Shown one piece after another: positions 43,186 to 52,211 of a stretch of DNA of 64,000 nt; position 1 is the stretch's first letter; each line of letters opens with the position of its first letter. The position numbers and the translations under genes were made by a program. Location of the stretch: positions 51,979-115,978 of the forward strand of contig CAZHGD010000004.1 of NCBI GenBank assembly GCA_964531735.1, in the 5' to 3' direction. The notes below the pieces were generated by a model that was not told the origin of the DNA, made no database searches, and saw only the letters and a program-made list of their open reading frames with translations. This DNA is from CAZHGD01 sp964531735 (lineage in GTDB: Bacteria; Armatimonadota; UBA10988).

Positions 43186-46100
43186 ATGACGCCGAATGGA
43201 GCGATGGTGATCGGGTTGGTGCTGCTGACGGCGCTCGGCCTGGCGAACGCCGAGCCCCGCGAGTACGGCGGCTTCCACACGCGCGAGCGCGTGGCCAACC
43301 TGCGCGCCAACTGCGGCCAGTACCCCTGGGCCAAAGCGCAGCGCGACGCCGTGGTCAGAGCCGCGGCGCCGTACCTGCGCCTCAGCGACGACCAGCTCTG
43401 GCAGTTGGTGCCGGGCCAGCAGGTGCCGCGCGCCATCGATGTCAGCATGTGGAAGGGGCGCCGTCCGGGCTGCCCGAGGTGCGGGCAGCAGATCAACCGT
43501 TACGGCAACTACCCCTACCAGCCCGATGTACTCGGGCGGCCGTGGAAGCTGACCTGTCCGAGTTGCCAGGCGGTGTTTCCCACCAACGACTTCGGCCGGT
43601 ACCTGGCCAGCGGCCTCGATGAACGCGGCTGCTTCGATCCGGCACGCGCCGACAAGGCGCTGCTGTTCAACGCCGAGCATCCCGACGCCAACGACCCGCT
43701 GCACAAGTACGGCGTCGACGACGGCTTCGGCTACCACGACAGCCAGGGCCACCGCTACCTGTTCGTGGGCTACTTCACCTGGAAGCTATGGGGCGTGCTG
43801 CGCGGCATGGTGGCGACGCTGTCCAACGCCTACCTCTACACCGGCGAGCAGGTGTACGCGCACAAGGCGCTGGTGCTGCTCGACCGCATCGCCGACGTCT
43901 ACCCCGAGTACGACCTGGCGCCCTACCGCAAGCTGGACTACTACCACTCGGACGGTGGCAGCGGCGCGGGCAAAATCGAGGGCCGCATCTGGGAGACCGG
44001 TGTCGTCCATACGTTCGCGGAGGCGGTCGACCGCTGTCTGCCCGGCACGGTGAACGATCCCGAGCTGTTGGCGTTTCTGGCGGCCAAGGCCAAACAGTAC
44101 CGCACGCCGCGCCCGAAGGGCACGCGCGAGCTGCTGGTGGCCAACCTCGACGAGGGTCTGCTCCGCGAAGGCGCCAAAGCGGTCTTTGCCAAGCAGGCCT
44201 GGGGCAATGAGGGCATGCACCAGACGGCGTTGGCCTGGTGCGCCGTGGCGCTGGACACCGAGCCCGAGACCAGCCGCTGGCTCGACTTCCTGTTTGCCCC
44301 CGACGGCGGCAACATCCCCGGCGTGGTCGTCTCGCAGGTCGACCGCGACGGCGTCGGCGCCGAAGCCGCACCGGGCTACGCGCTGTCGTGGGGCGCCAAC
44401 CTGGGCCAGGTGGCCGACCTGCTGGCCGACTACGGCAAGTACACGCGGCACGACATCTACCGCGACCTGCCGTCCTTCGCGGCGACCTTCACCGCCGGCT
44501 GGCGCCTCGCCGTCGCCGGCTACGCCACACCCAGCACCGGCGACAGCAGCCATCTGGGCGGCACCGGCGTGGTGGCTGCCAGCCCGGCGTTCATCATTCG
44601 CGGCTACAAGTACCTGAAGGACCCGTCGATCGCGTTGGCCGCCTACTGGGCCAACGGCGGCCGCGCCGACGGGCTCGGGCGCGACCTGTTCAGCGCCGAC
44701 CCGGAACGCATCGAACGCGAGACCGCCGCGTTGGCCAAAGCCGCCCCTGCCAACCCGTTCGCCGGTGGCCGCAACCTGACCGGCTACGGGCAGGCCTCGC
44801 TGTCGCTCGGCTGGGGCCGCGGGGCCACCTCCGTCTGGCTCTACTATGGCCGCAACGCCGGCCACGGCCACCGCGACCGGCTCAACTTCGACGTGATCGA
44901 CGGCGGCGTCTGTCTGTTGCCCGACCACGGCTATCCCGAGTACGCCACGCGCTGGCCGCACCGTATGTACGTGACGGACAACACCATCGCGCACAACACC
45001 GTGGTGGTGGACGAGTCGCCGCAACGGACCAACTGGGTCGGCCACCCCGAGTTGTTCGCCCAACTGCCGCACTTCGGCGCCGTACGGGTGGACAGCCGCG
45101 AGGTCTATCCGAACCTGAAGCAGTACCAGCGCACGCTGGCGCAGATCCAGGTCGGTGAGGGACCGGCGGCTTACGTGTTCGATGTGTTCCGAGTGCGCGG
45201 CGGCAACGACCACGTCTACTCGTTGCACGGTCTGCCGGGCACGGTGGCCACCACCGGGCTGAACCTGGTGGCGCAGCAGCGCGGCACCTATGCCGGCGAG
45301 GACACCGAGTTCCGCTCCGAAGTGCCGCCGCGGCACGGGCCGAAGTTCGGCTACACCTGGCTGACCAACGTCGCGCGCGACCGCCGGCCGGCCGAATCGT
45401 TCGTGGTCGACTGGCACGGTGTGCCGCCCTACCCGAACCTGACCGACCAGGACAACCGGCACGTGCGCTGCCACTGGTTCGCACCGCTGAGTGACGTGGC
45501 GCTGGCCGATATGCAGCCGCCGCAGAACCGGGCCAACGCGCCGAAGTTCCTGCGCTACCTGCTGGCGCACCGCCGCGGTACCAATCTCACCAGCACCTTC
45601 TGCGCGCTGATCGAGCCGCACCGCGGGCAGCCGCTGATCACGCGGGCGGAGCGTCTGCCGCTGGTCAGCGCACCCGACGGCGCCGAGGCCGTCGCGCTGA
45701 TGGTGACGCTGGCCGATGGGGCGGTCGACTACCTGGTCGCCTCGGACAGCGACGAGGGCCTGGTCAAGTGCGCCAACGGCCTGGAGTTCGCCGGCGCCGT
45801 GGGCTGGCTGCGCACGCGCGGCGGCAAGCCGGTGGAAGCCGCCCTGTGCCGCGGGTCGCGTCTCGCCCTGGGCGAGTTCGCCCTGGCGGGTAACAGCGCC
45901 GGCCACCGCGGCAAAGTGGTCGCGTTCGACCAGCAGTTGGCCAGCAACGGCCACCTCTGGGTGGACACGCCGCTGCCCACCGACGGCAGCTTGCGCGGGG
46001 CGCAGCTCATCATCGCCAACGACCGCCAGCGCAACGCCTGCTACACCATCGAGAGCGTGGAGCGTGATGGCGACCGCACGCGGATCGGTGTCGGGCGCGT

Positions 46101-46218
46101 GTCGTTCATCCGCGGCTACCGCGACCCGAACGATTACGCCAAGGGGTTCGTCTACGAGTTCGCCGTCGGCGCGGAGTTCATCATCCCGGCCACGCGGCAC
46201 TGGAAGGAAAGCAAGTGA
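43186..46218 (+). CDS. Secreted heparinase II/III-like polysaccharide lyase with a zinc-ribbon-like insertion
   Basis: 1010 aa. Signal peptide MVIGLVLLTALGLANA. A CxxC pair, CPRCGQQINRYG and TCPSCQAVFPTNDFGRY (about residues 85-130), looks like a zinc ribbon inserted at the head of the alpha/alpha toroid; this insertion is common in Planctomycetes-type members but unusual for characterised lyases. The heparinase II/III core has GNEGMHQTALAWCAVAL and, at about 558, GHGHRDRLNFDVIDGG, then DNTIAHNTVVVDESPQ (the double-psi/Tyr-His region). It probably cleaves uronic-acid polysaccharides (alginate, heparan-like or pectic); substrate not determinable. Its stop overlaps the GDSL gene start. Confidence 0.87.
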   Translation: MTPNGAMVIGLVLLTALGLANAEPREYGGFHTRERVANLRANCGQYPWAKAQRDAVVRAAAPYLRLSDDQLWQLVPGQQVPRAIDVSMWKGRRPGCPRCGQQINRYGNYPYQPDVLGRPWKLTCPSCQAVFPTNDFGRYLASGLDERGCFDPARADKALLFNAEHPDANDPLHKYGVDDGFGYHDSQGHRYLFVGYFTWKLWGVLRGMVATLSNAYLYTGEQVYAHKALVLLDRIADVYPEYDLAPYRKLDYYHSDGGSGAGKIEGRIWETGVVHTFAEAVDRCLPGTVNDPELLAFLAAKAKQYRTPRPKGTRELLVANLDEGLLREGAKAVFAKQAWGNEGMHQTALAWCAVALDTEPETSRWLDFLFAPDGGNIPGVVVSQVDRDGVGAEAAPGYALSWGANLGQVADLLADYGKYTRHDIYRDLPSFAATFTAGWRLAVAGYATPSTGDSSHLGGTGVVAASPAFIIRGYKYLKDPSIALAAYWANGGRADGLGRDLFSADPERIERETAALAKAAPANPFAGGRNLTGYGQASLSLGWGRGATSVWLYYGRNAGHGHRDRLNFDVIDGGVCLLPDHGYPEYATRWPHRMYVTDNTIAHNTVVVDESPQRTNWVGHPELFAQLPHFGAVRVDSREVYPNLKQYQRTLAQIQVGEGPAAYVFDVFRVRGGNDHVYSLHGLPGTVATTGLNLVAQQRGTYAGEDTEFRSEVPPRHGPKFGYTWLTNVARDRRPAESFVVDWHGVPPYPNLTDQDNRHVRCHWFAPLSDVALADMQPPQNRANAPKFLRYLLAHRRGTNLTSTFCALIEPHRGQPLITRAERLPLVSAPDGAEAVALMVTLADGAVDYLVASDSDEGLVKCANGLEFAGAVGWLRTRGGKPVEAALCRGSRLALGEFALAGNSAGHRGKVVAFDQQLASNGHLWVDTPLPTDGSLRGAQLIIANDRQRNACYTIESVERDGDRTRIGVGRVSFIRGYRDPNDYAKGFVYEFAVGAEFIIPATRHWKESK

Positions 46219-47591
46219 TCATGCGACGGGTTCGTCTGGCCGGGCTGTGCAGCCTGGCGCTGCTGTCTCCGCTACGCGCGGCCGATCCGGCCCCGGCGGC
46301 GTTCCAGCACGGTGACGTGGTCTGCTTCATCGGCGACAGCATCACCCATTCGCCGAAGTTCCATAGCTACATCTACCTCTACTACCTGACCCATTTCCCC
46401 GAGCGGCAGATCAAGTTCGTCAACGCGGGCATCGCCGGCGACAGCGCCGGTGGCGCCGTCTCGCGGCTCGAGTGGGACATCTTCCCGCACAAGCCGAACG
46501 TGGTCTCCATCATGCTCGGCATGAACGACGTCAACCGCGGGCTCTACGGCAAGGAGAAGCCCGACGCGACCAACCTCAAACAGCGCGAGACGGCCCTCAA
46601 CAACCACAAGCAGAACATGATCAAGCTGGCCGGGCTGCTCAAGGAGCGGCTCAACCCGCGGTTCATCTTCTGCACGCCCTCGCCGTACGACCAGACGCTG
46701 GTCAACAACACGCCGAACCTGTTCGGCGTGAACGACGCGCTGGCGAAGTGTGGTGACTACGCGCGTGAGCTGGCCGCGAGCCTCGGCGGTGGCATCGTCG
46801 ACTTCAACGGGCCGATGACCGGGATCAACGAGGGGCGCCAGAAGATCCGCTCGACCTGGACGATCATCGGCCCCGACCGCGTCCACCCGGGCGATGCCGG
46901 TCACCTGGTGATGGCCTACCTGTACCTAGCGGCCCAGAAGGTGCCCGGCGTGATCGCCAAGATCGCCATTGCCGACGGTCAAGCCACGCAAGCCGAGAAC
47001 GCCACGGTGACCGAGGTCAAGCAGTCGGCCGAGCAAGTCAGCTTCACTGCCACCGAGAAGTCGCTGCCGTTCCCGGTGGAGGCGTCGGCCAAGGAGGCGC
47101 TGCAGCTCATGCCGGTCGAATCGGACCTCAACGAGCACACGTTCAGCGCCAAGGTGGCCGCCGGCACCTGGAAGCTGCGCATCGATGACCAGCCCGTCGG
47201 CGAGTTCGACGCCGCCGAGCTGGCCAAGGGCGTCAGCCTGGCCCTGAACGAGAAGACGCCGCAGTACCAGCAGGCCAACGAGGTGGCCAAGGTCAACGAG
47301 CAGCGGCGGCAGTTGGCCGTCCGCATCCGCACCGCGGCGCAGATCAAGATGATGCTGCTGCACGGCAAGGTCAACCTGGACGACGCAGCGGCGGTGAACG
47401 CCTATCTGGACGGGTTCATCGCCAAGCTGGGGCCGAACAGCCCGATGAAGGGCTACTTCACGCACCAGTTCAAGGTCTACCGCGAGACCGCGCCGAAGCT
47501 GGCCGAAGTCTGGGCGCAGATCGACCAGCTCCAGGCGAAGTGCTACCAGCTCAACCAGCCGCGGCCGCATCGCTGGGTGCTCAGCAAATGA
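46215..47591 (+). CDS. Secreted SGNH/GDSL hydrolase (probable carbohydrate esterase)
   Basis: 458 aa. A signal peptide (LAGLCSLALLSPLRA) precedes the SGNH domain. Block I is VVCFIGDSITHSP with catalytic Ser42 (numbering from GTG); block II is NAGIAGDSAGG; block III is MLGMNDVNRGLYG; block V is DRVHPGDAGHLVMA with the catalytic Asp and His. The C-terminal ~180 residues are unassigned and largely helical. The GTG at 46215 overlaps the heparinase stop (GTGA) with GGAAGG at good spacing; ATG at 46221 is an alternative. It probably deacetylates the polysaccharide cut by the lyase; this is inferred from the operon. Confidence 0.88.
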   Translation: MIMRRVRLAGLCSLALLSPLRAADPAPAAFQHGDVVCFIGDSITHSPKFHSYIYLYYLTHFPERQIKFVNAGIAGDSAGGAVSRLEWDIFPHKPNVVSIMLGMNDVNRGLYGKEKPDATNLKQRETALNNHKQNMIKLAGLLKERLNPRFIFCTPSPYDQTLVNNTPNLFGVNDALAKCGDYARELAASLGGGIVDFNGPMTGINEGRQKIRSTWTIIGPDRVHPGDAGHLVMAYLYLAAQKVPGVIAKIAIADGQATQAENATVTEVKQSAEQVSFTATEKSLPFPVEASAKEALQLMPVESDLNEHTFSAKVAAGTWKLRIDDQPVGEFDAAELAKGVSLALNEKTPQYQQANEVAKVNEQRRQLAVRIRTAAQIKMMLLHGKVNLDDAAAVNAYLDGFIAKLGPNSPMKGYFTHQFKVYRETAPKLAEVWAQIDQLQAKCYQLNQPRPHRWVLSK

Positions 47592-48304
47592 CCGCCCGCG
47601 TCGGCGCCCATCGCGGCGCCATGGGCTATGAGCCGGAGAACACGCTCGCGGCGTTCGAGCGCGCCATCGCCCAAGGCACCTGGCGCATCGAGCTGGACGT
47701 GCGCCGGAGTTGCGACGGCGTGCTGGTGGTGCTGCACGATGACACCGTCGACCGCACCACCGACGGCAGCGGTCCCGTGGCCGAGCTCACCTGGGCTCGG
47801 CTGCGGACGCTGACCGTCGGTGGTCGCGAGCGCCTGCCGACGCTCTCGCAGACGCTGGAGCTGGCCCGCGATCGGGTGCGTCTGCTGGTGGAAGTCAAGG
47901 ACCATGCCGCGGTGGACGACATCGTCGGCTGCATCCGCACCGCCGGCATGACCGACGCCTGCACCATCTCGTGTTTCGACGAGGCGGTGCTGCGCCGCGC
48001 GAAGGCCCTGGTCCCCGACCTGGCCACCGCCTGGTTCCACCTGCAGGCCGGCCCGCTCGACGTACCGTACATCGCCGAAGCGGTGGGTGTCAGCCTGCTG
48101 ATCGTCTGGCCGCCGGGCGCCGATCCCGAGCAAATCGCCGCCGCGCGCGCCGCCGGTCTGGACGTGCGGGCGGGCTTGCCGGACAACCTGACCTACGAGG
48201 AGACGGCCGCCGAAGTCGCCCGTTTGGTGGCCATGGGTGTCAACGAGGTCTCGTGCGGCCGACCGGACTGGATCGCGCGGGCGCTTGGCCAACAGGGACA
48301 GTAG
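47588..48304 (+). CDS. Glycerophosphodiester phosphodiesterase
   Basis: 238 aa TIM barrel. GAHRGAMGYEPENTLAAFERA has the His and Glu of the GDPD motif, and IELDVRRSCDGVLVVLHDDT supplies the second metal residues plus the His near VLHD. It hydrolyses glycerophosphodiesters to glycerol-3-phosphate and an alcohol. It overlaps the GDSL stop by four bases (ATGA), so it is the third gene of the lyase operon. There is no signal peptide, so it acts in the cytoplasm. Its stop is directly followed by a family B repeat. Confidence 0.93.
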   Translation: MTARVGAHRGAMGYEPENTLAAFERAIAQGTWRIELDVRRSCDGVLVVLHDDTVDRTTDGSGPVAELTWARLRTLTVGGRERLPTLSQTLELARDRVRLLVEVKDHAAVDDIVGCIRTAGMTDACTISCFDEAVLRRAKALVPDLATAWFHLQAGPLDVPYIAEAVGVSLLIVWPPGADPEQIAAARAAGLDVRAGLPDNLTYEETAAEVARLVAMGVNEVSCGRPDWIARALGQQGQ

Positions 48305-48418
48305 CGACAGTAGGCGACTATGGGGACAGCGACTATGGGGACAGTATACTTAACTCTACGAGTTAAGTATACTGTCCCCATAGTCGTACTGTCCCCATAG
48401 TCGCTGTCCATAGTCGCC
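48303..48418. repeat. Family B palindrome with iterated head motifs
   Basis: The central hairpin has arms 48330-48356 and 48360-48386, 27 bp, perfect, with a 3-base loop; its inner half reads GGGGACAGTATACTTAACTC. The outer head CGACTATGGGGACAG occurs twice on the left (48315-48329, 48330-48344). On the right its complement occurs three times (48372-48386, 48389-48403, and a copy lacking two C at 48404-48416). It starts at the last bases of the GDPD gene and ends 34 bases before the ankyrin gene ATG; no coding sequence lies in between. Confidence 0.85.
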
Positions 48419-48451
48419 TGGTGCGGCTGAGGCGATCGGAGACTCGCACTG

Positions 48452-49912
48452 ATGGCCGACAGCGACGGCAGCAGCGACCTGCAGGCGGCTCTGCGCGCCG
48501 CCCTCAGCGAAGGGAGCCCTCAGAAGGTCAGGGCCCTGATCGAGGCCGGCGCCGACCTTCGCTATCGGTGCGACCACGGGTACAACGCCCTGCTGGACGC
48601 GGTGCACGGGCGCGATGTCACCCGTGACCCGGCACTGCTCGAACTGCTGGGTCTGCGCGTGCTGTCGCACCGCGGCCGCTTCGACGGGGTCCGGTTGCTC
48701 CTCGACGCCGGCGCGGACTACAGTCAACTGGGCTGGACACCGCTGATGGAGGCCGTGGCCACCGGCACGCTCGACGACGTCGAGACCGCCCTGGCCCAGG
48801 GCGCAGGGCTCGAGGAGCGCGACTGGTGGGACCGGACCGCCTGGCTGATCGCGCTGCTTACCGGCGACACTGCCAAGGCCAGCCTGCTGCGTGAACGGGG
48901 AGCAGACCGGGCCGCGTGCGGGCGCTGCGGCCAGCCGCCGCTGTTCTACGCGATCGAGGGCCACCATCCCGAGATGGTGCGCTGGTTGCTCAGCGCAGGG
49001 GCGGACGTACACCAGCCGAACGACTTCGGCTGGACCGCGCTGATCTGGGCCGCTGAACTGGACGACCTGGCCGCTGTCGAGGTCCTCCTCGACGCAGGTG
49101 CCGACGTTGAGGCGACGGCCAGCGGGACCGCGCTCAGGCACGCCGAGTCGCGCGAGGTCATCATGCGCCTGCTCGAGGCCGGCGCCGATCCGGCGGACGC
49201 CGACCACCGCATCATTCTGGGCCTTGACGCCAAACCCGATGAGGCCCTGAACGGTGTCACGGCGGACGAGTTCCACCGTACGTCCAGCCCCCGGTCTGGC
49301 GCGGCAAACCCCGAACGGATGCGTGTCCCGTTCTGGGAGGCCATGGTAGGTTGCGGCGCCTCGGCCTATGCGGCCCGCCAGTGGTTTGAGGCCGAAGAGT
49401 CGCTCGACGAGCCGGTCTGGTGCGCGCTGCGGTTCGGCCAGACGTTGACGCTGCTGCCCGACGGGCGTGCGGTGCAGATCGGCGGCGAGCACGAGGACTT
49501 CTATGACCCCGATTTCTGCATCTACAACGATGTATTCGTCCACAAACCGGACGGGTCGGTGGTGATCTACGGCTACCCCGAAGCCGTGTTCCCGCCAACG
49601 GACCACCACACCGCGACACTGATCGGGCACTTCATCTACCTGATTGGTTCACTTGGCTATGACGGCACGCGTCGCTACGGCGAGACGCCGGTCTACCGGC
49701 TGGACGTCAACACGCTACGGATGGACCGGCTCGCCACGAGCGGCGAGGCCCCCGGCTGGATCCACCGGCACCGCGCGGTGGCCGCCGACACGCACCGGAT
49801 CCGCGTCTGGGGCGGAATGGTCATCACCAAGGACGGCGCACAGGAGTCGTGTCACCCGAACTCGGACACCTATGTGCTCGACCTGGCAGGCTTGACCTGG
49901 CAGGTCGGGTAG
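48452..49912 (+). CDS. Ankyrin-repeat protein with a C-terminal kelch-like domain
   Basis: 486 aa without signal peptide. About residues 10-260 are ankyrin repeats: ALIEAGADLRYRCDHGYNAL, LLLDAGADYSQLGWTPLMEA, WLLSAGADVHQPNDFGWTAL, VLLDAGADVEATASGTALRH. The C-terminal ~180 residues form a beta-propeller-like (kelch) region: LLPDGRAVQIGGEHEDFYD, CIYNDVFVHKPDGSVVIYGY, THRIRVWGGMVITK. I recall this combined architecture from bacterial proteins of unknown function. It lies between two family B repeats, and its TAG stop is part of the right-hand hairpin. Its codon use is GC-rich but not strikingly unlike the neighbours. Function is unknown, presumably protein binding. Confidence 0.85.
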   Translation: MADSDGSSDLQAALRAALSEGSPQKVRALIEAGADLRYRCDHGYNALLDAVHGRDVTRDPALLELLGLRVLSHRGRFDGVRLLLDAGADYSQLGWTPLMEAVATGTLDDVETALAQGAGLEERDWWDRTAWLIALLTGDTAKASLLRERGADRAACGRCGQPPLFYAIEGHHPEMVRWLLSAGADVHQPNDFGWTALIWAAELDDLAAVEVLLDAGADVEATASGTALRHAESREVIMRLLEAGADPADADHRIILGLDAKPDEALNGVTADEFHRTSSPRSGAANPERMRVPFWEAMVGCGASAYAARQWFEAEESLDEPVWCALRFGQTLTLLPDGRAVQIGGEHEDFYDPDFCIYNDVFVHKPDGSVVIYGYPEAVFPPTDHHTATLIGHFIYLIGSLGYDGTRRYGETPVYRLDVNTLRMDRLATSGEAPGWIHRHRAVAADTHRIRVWGGMVITKDGAQESCHPNSDTYVLDLAGLTWQVG

Positions 49913-49975
49913 CATTTGGGGACAGTATACTTAACTCGTCGAGTTAAGTATACTGTCCCCAAATGCTACTGTCCC
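49909..49975. repeat. Family B palindrome at the end of the ankyrin gene
   Basis: A perfect 30-bp inverted repeat (arms 49909-49938 and 49940-49969) with a single-base centre; the inner half again reads GGGGACAGTATACTTAACTC. A partial right-hand copy of the head (CTGTCCCC) follows at 49969-49976. The left arm overlaps the TAG of the ankyrin gene. It lies between this gene and the convergent GH36 gene, where it could also terminate transcription both ways. Confidence 0.85.
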
Positions 49976-49991
49976 CAGATTCGGCGCGAGC

Positions 49992-51998
49992 CTAACGCGC
50001 CGCGCGGTACCACAGCACGGCTGAGCCCGGCCGCTCGGTGAGCTCCACCGTCAGGCCCGGCTTCGCCAACTCGGCACCGGTCCGCGTCACCGTGCGGCCG
50101 GCGTCGCGGTCGGTCACCTCGTAGCGAGTGGCCGGTTCGAGGCCGTGCAGCGAAAGCTCGACCGACCGGTAGGCGCTCTGCGCGCGGCGGAAGACCTGCA
50201 GCACGCCGGCGTGCTGTTCGGGTCGGTGGAACTGCCAGGCGCACCAGTCGCGCTCGGACAGCGTCGGCGGCAGCAGCGGGTAGAAGTCGCCGCCGTAGTA
50301 GGGCGCCAGTTCGCGCCATTCGGCCAGCAAGCGGCGTAGCGTGCCGAGGTCGACGGTGCCGCGCAGGTCGTATCCGATCACCACCTCCGGCCCGTAGCCC
50401 GAGCGCACCATGTAGGGATTCACCGACGAAATCGGGTTGGTGTTCGAGCCGTAGCACGGCAGCCACTCGAACAACGCCTGGTGAAACACCTGCTTCGCGG
50501 CGTGGTGCTCGTAGTTGTAGTCGGTCGGGTGCAGCGGGATGCTCCGCCGCATCGTCTCCAGGTCGTTGCGCCGGCCGCCCGAGGCGCAACTGTCGATCAG
50601 CAGGCCGGGATGACGCCGGCGCAACTCGTCCCAGTAGGCCAGGTAGCCCTGCACGTGGAAGTTCTCGGTCAGGCCCTGGCGCTCGGGTGTGTCATGCGCG
50701 CGCCAGTAGCCCAGCGGCTCGAAGTTGTGGTCCTGGCGGTAGAGACCGATGCCTTGCTCGGTGAGCAACTGGTCGACGCGGTCGGTCAGCCACTGCCGGG
50801 CCGCCGGCCGGCCCAGATCGAGCAAGCGGTTGCCGCCGGCCGAACCGAGCAGCCAGTCGGCATGGTCGCGCGCCAGCTCGGTGCCGTCGACCACCCGCTC
50901 GGGCTCGAACCAGACCAGCGTCTTGACGCCGCGCTGCCGCCCGTAGTCGCTGACCGCGCGCAACCCGCGCGGGAAGCGCTGGGCGTCGGGCTGCCAGGTG
51001 CCTGTGCGCCACCATTCGCCGCCGCACGGATACCAACCCGCGTCCATCCACCAGTAGTCGAGCTTGATGCCCTCGTCGAGGTAGCGCTGGATGAACCAGC
51101 ACTGGTTCTCCTCGTTGGCCTGGGTCATCTCGTTGAACTCCAACGAGGTGTTGCCGAACAGCAGCGGGGGCGGGGTCCGCCCGTCGGCGAGGCGCGGCAC
51201 ATTGTGGGCGAGCATCCACCGCCGCCACAGGTTCTGCGCCGCGGCCGCGTCGCTGCCGGTGTGCCAGAGGAGCGCGATCAGCGGCGTGCGCGCTGTCTCG
51301 CCGGGTTGCAGACGGAAGTGCGTCTGCTGCTGGCCGGCGCTGAGGTGCAGCACGCCGTCGGGTCCGCGTTCAAACGTGGCCGACCATTGCGCCGGCCAGC
51401 CGACTGCGAGGTAGAGCCCGCTGCCCGGGCCCGACAGACGGAAGTACGGCCAGGCACGGTCGCAGGCGCGGCCGCCCGCGGGCGCGAAGGCGTGCTTGGC
51501 GCCTGGCGCCAGCGCTCGGTCCACCGCTTCGTAGCCGTGCACGTCGTAGTAGTCGCCGGTCAGCGTGTGGAGCGCTGGCGACGGCTCGGTGCCGAGTGCC
51601 ACCTCGCCGGTCAGGCCGGTCAGCGCGTCAACCACCTCCGTCGGTGCCTGGCCCGCGTTCGACAGGTACACGGTCCATTCGACAGCCGGGAAGTCGTCGT
51701 AGCGGACGATGACCCACCGCACCACCAGGCGGCCGGCCGGGTCGCTCCAGGTCACCTCGCACTGCCGCCGTGGCCCGCCGGTCGACCACGGGCTGACGCG
51801 GCGCGGCCAAGTGGCCAGCAGTCGATCGGAGGCCTGCCCACCGTACCGGAAGGTGAACGGCGGCGCGCCGGGCGCAGCAGTAGACGAGTTACCCAGCCAG
51901 GGCAGTCGGCGGCCGGCGGCCCCGCCGGGCAACGCCTCGGCGTACTGCGCGACCGTCGCCAGGGCAGGCGCGTCCGTGGCGGGCAAGGGCATGCTCAT
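49992..51998 (-). CDS. Alpha-galactosidase-like glycoside hydrolase, family 36
   Basis: 668 aa. An N-terminal beta-sandwich domain precedes a TIM barrel. LDYWWMDAGWYPCGGEWW and TLVWFEPERVVDGTELARDH are the GH36 substrate loops. The nucleophile is Asp423 in LYRQDHNFEPLGYW and the acid/base Asp479 in LIDSCASGGRRNDLETM. It cleaves terminal alpha-galactosides, possibly raffinose-family or galactomannan side chains. No signal peptide, so the substrate is probably imported. GGAGG lies before the ATG at 51998. It is divergent from the propeller gene at 52212 across 213 bases in which I found no convincing promoter. Confidence 0.92.
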   Translation of the reverse strand: MSMPLPATDAPALATVAQYAEALPGGAAGRRLPWLGNSSTAAPGAPPFTFRYGGQASDRLLATWPRRVSPWSTGGPRRQCEVTWSDPAGRLVVRWVIVRYDDFPAVEWTVYLSNAGQAPTEVVDALTGLTGEVALGTEPSPALHTLTGDYYDVHGYEAVDRALAPGAKHAFAPAGGRACDRAWPYFRLSGPGSGLYLAVGWPAQWSATFERGPDGVLHLSAGQQQTHFRLQPGETARTPLIALLWHTGSDAAAAQNLWRRWMLAHNVPRLADGRTPPPLLFGNTSLEFNEMTQANEENQCWFIQRYLDEGIKLDYWWMDAGWYPCGGEWWRTGTWQPDAQRFPRGLRAVSDYGRQRGVKTLVWFEPERVVDGTELARDHADWLLGSAGGNRLLDLGRPAARQWLTDRVDQLLTEQGIGLYRQDHNFEPLGYWRAHDTPERQGLTENFHVQGYLAYWDELRRRHPGLLIDSCASGGRRNDLETMRRSIPLHPTDYNYEHHAAKQVFHQALFEWLPCYGSNTNPISSVNPYMVRSGYGPEVVIGYDLRGTVDLGTLRRLLAEWRELAPYYGGDFYPLLPPTLSERDWCAWQFHRPEQHAGVLQVFRRAQSAYRSVELSLHGLEPATRYEVTDRDAGRTVTRTGAELAKPGLTVELTERPGSAVLWYRAAR

Positions 51999-52211
51999 CG
52001 ACGACCTCCTCAGCGAGCGTGGCCGGCAGACGCTCCGCCGGAGCCACCGCCGAAGGAGTTCGCCGCCTGGGCGCCAGCCCCTCGCGCCGGTCGATCCGCC
52101 AGCGGCACCGCACCGTGTGGCAACCGGCTGGTCCGTTACCCGAAGGAAGGCAGCTTGCCCCGACGAAGTACGTCGGTCGCGGGCGCCTGGTCTTGTCGCC
52201 GGAGGTGGCTG

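Noticed and set aside
48303..49975. The bracketed ankyrin gene as an insertion sequence or composite transposon
   Set aside because: No transposase, target-site duplication or matching terminal inverted repeats beyond the REP-like palindromes.
50481..52211. A long upstream extension of the first propeller protein
   Set aside because: It runs antisense through the GH36 gene, whose catalytic motifs are clear; the start at 52212 has GGAGG and a signal peptide.
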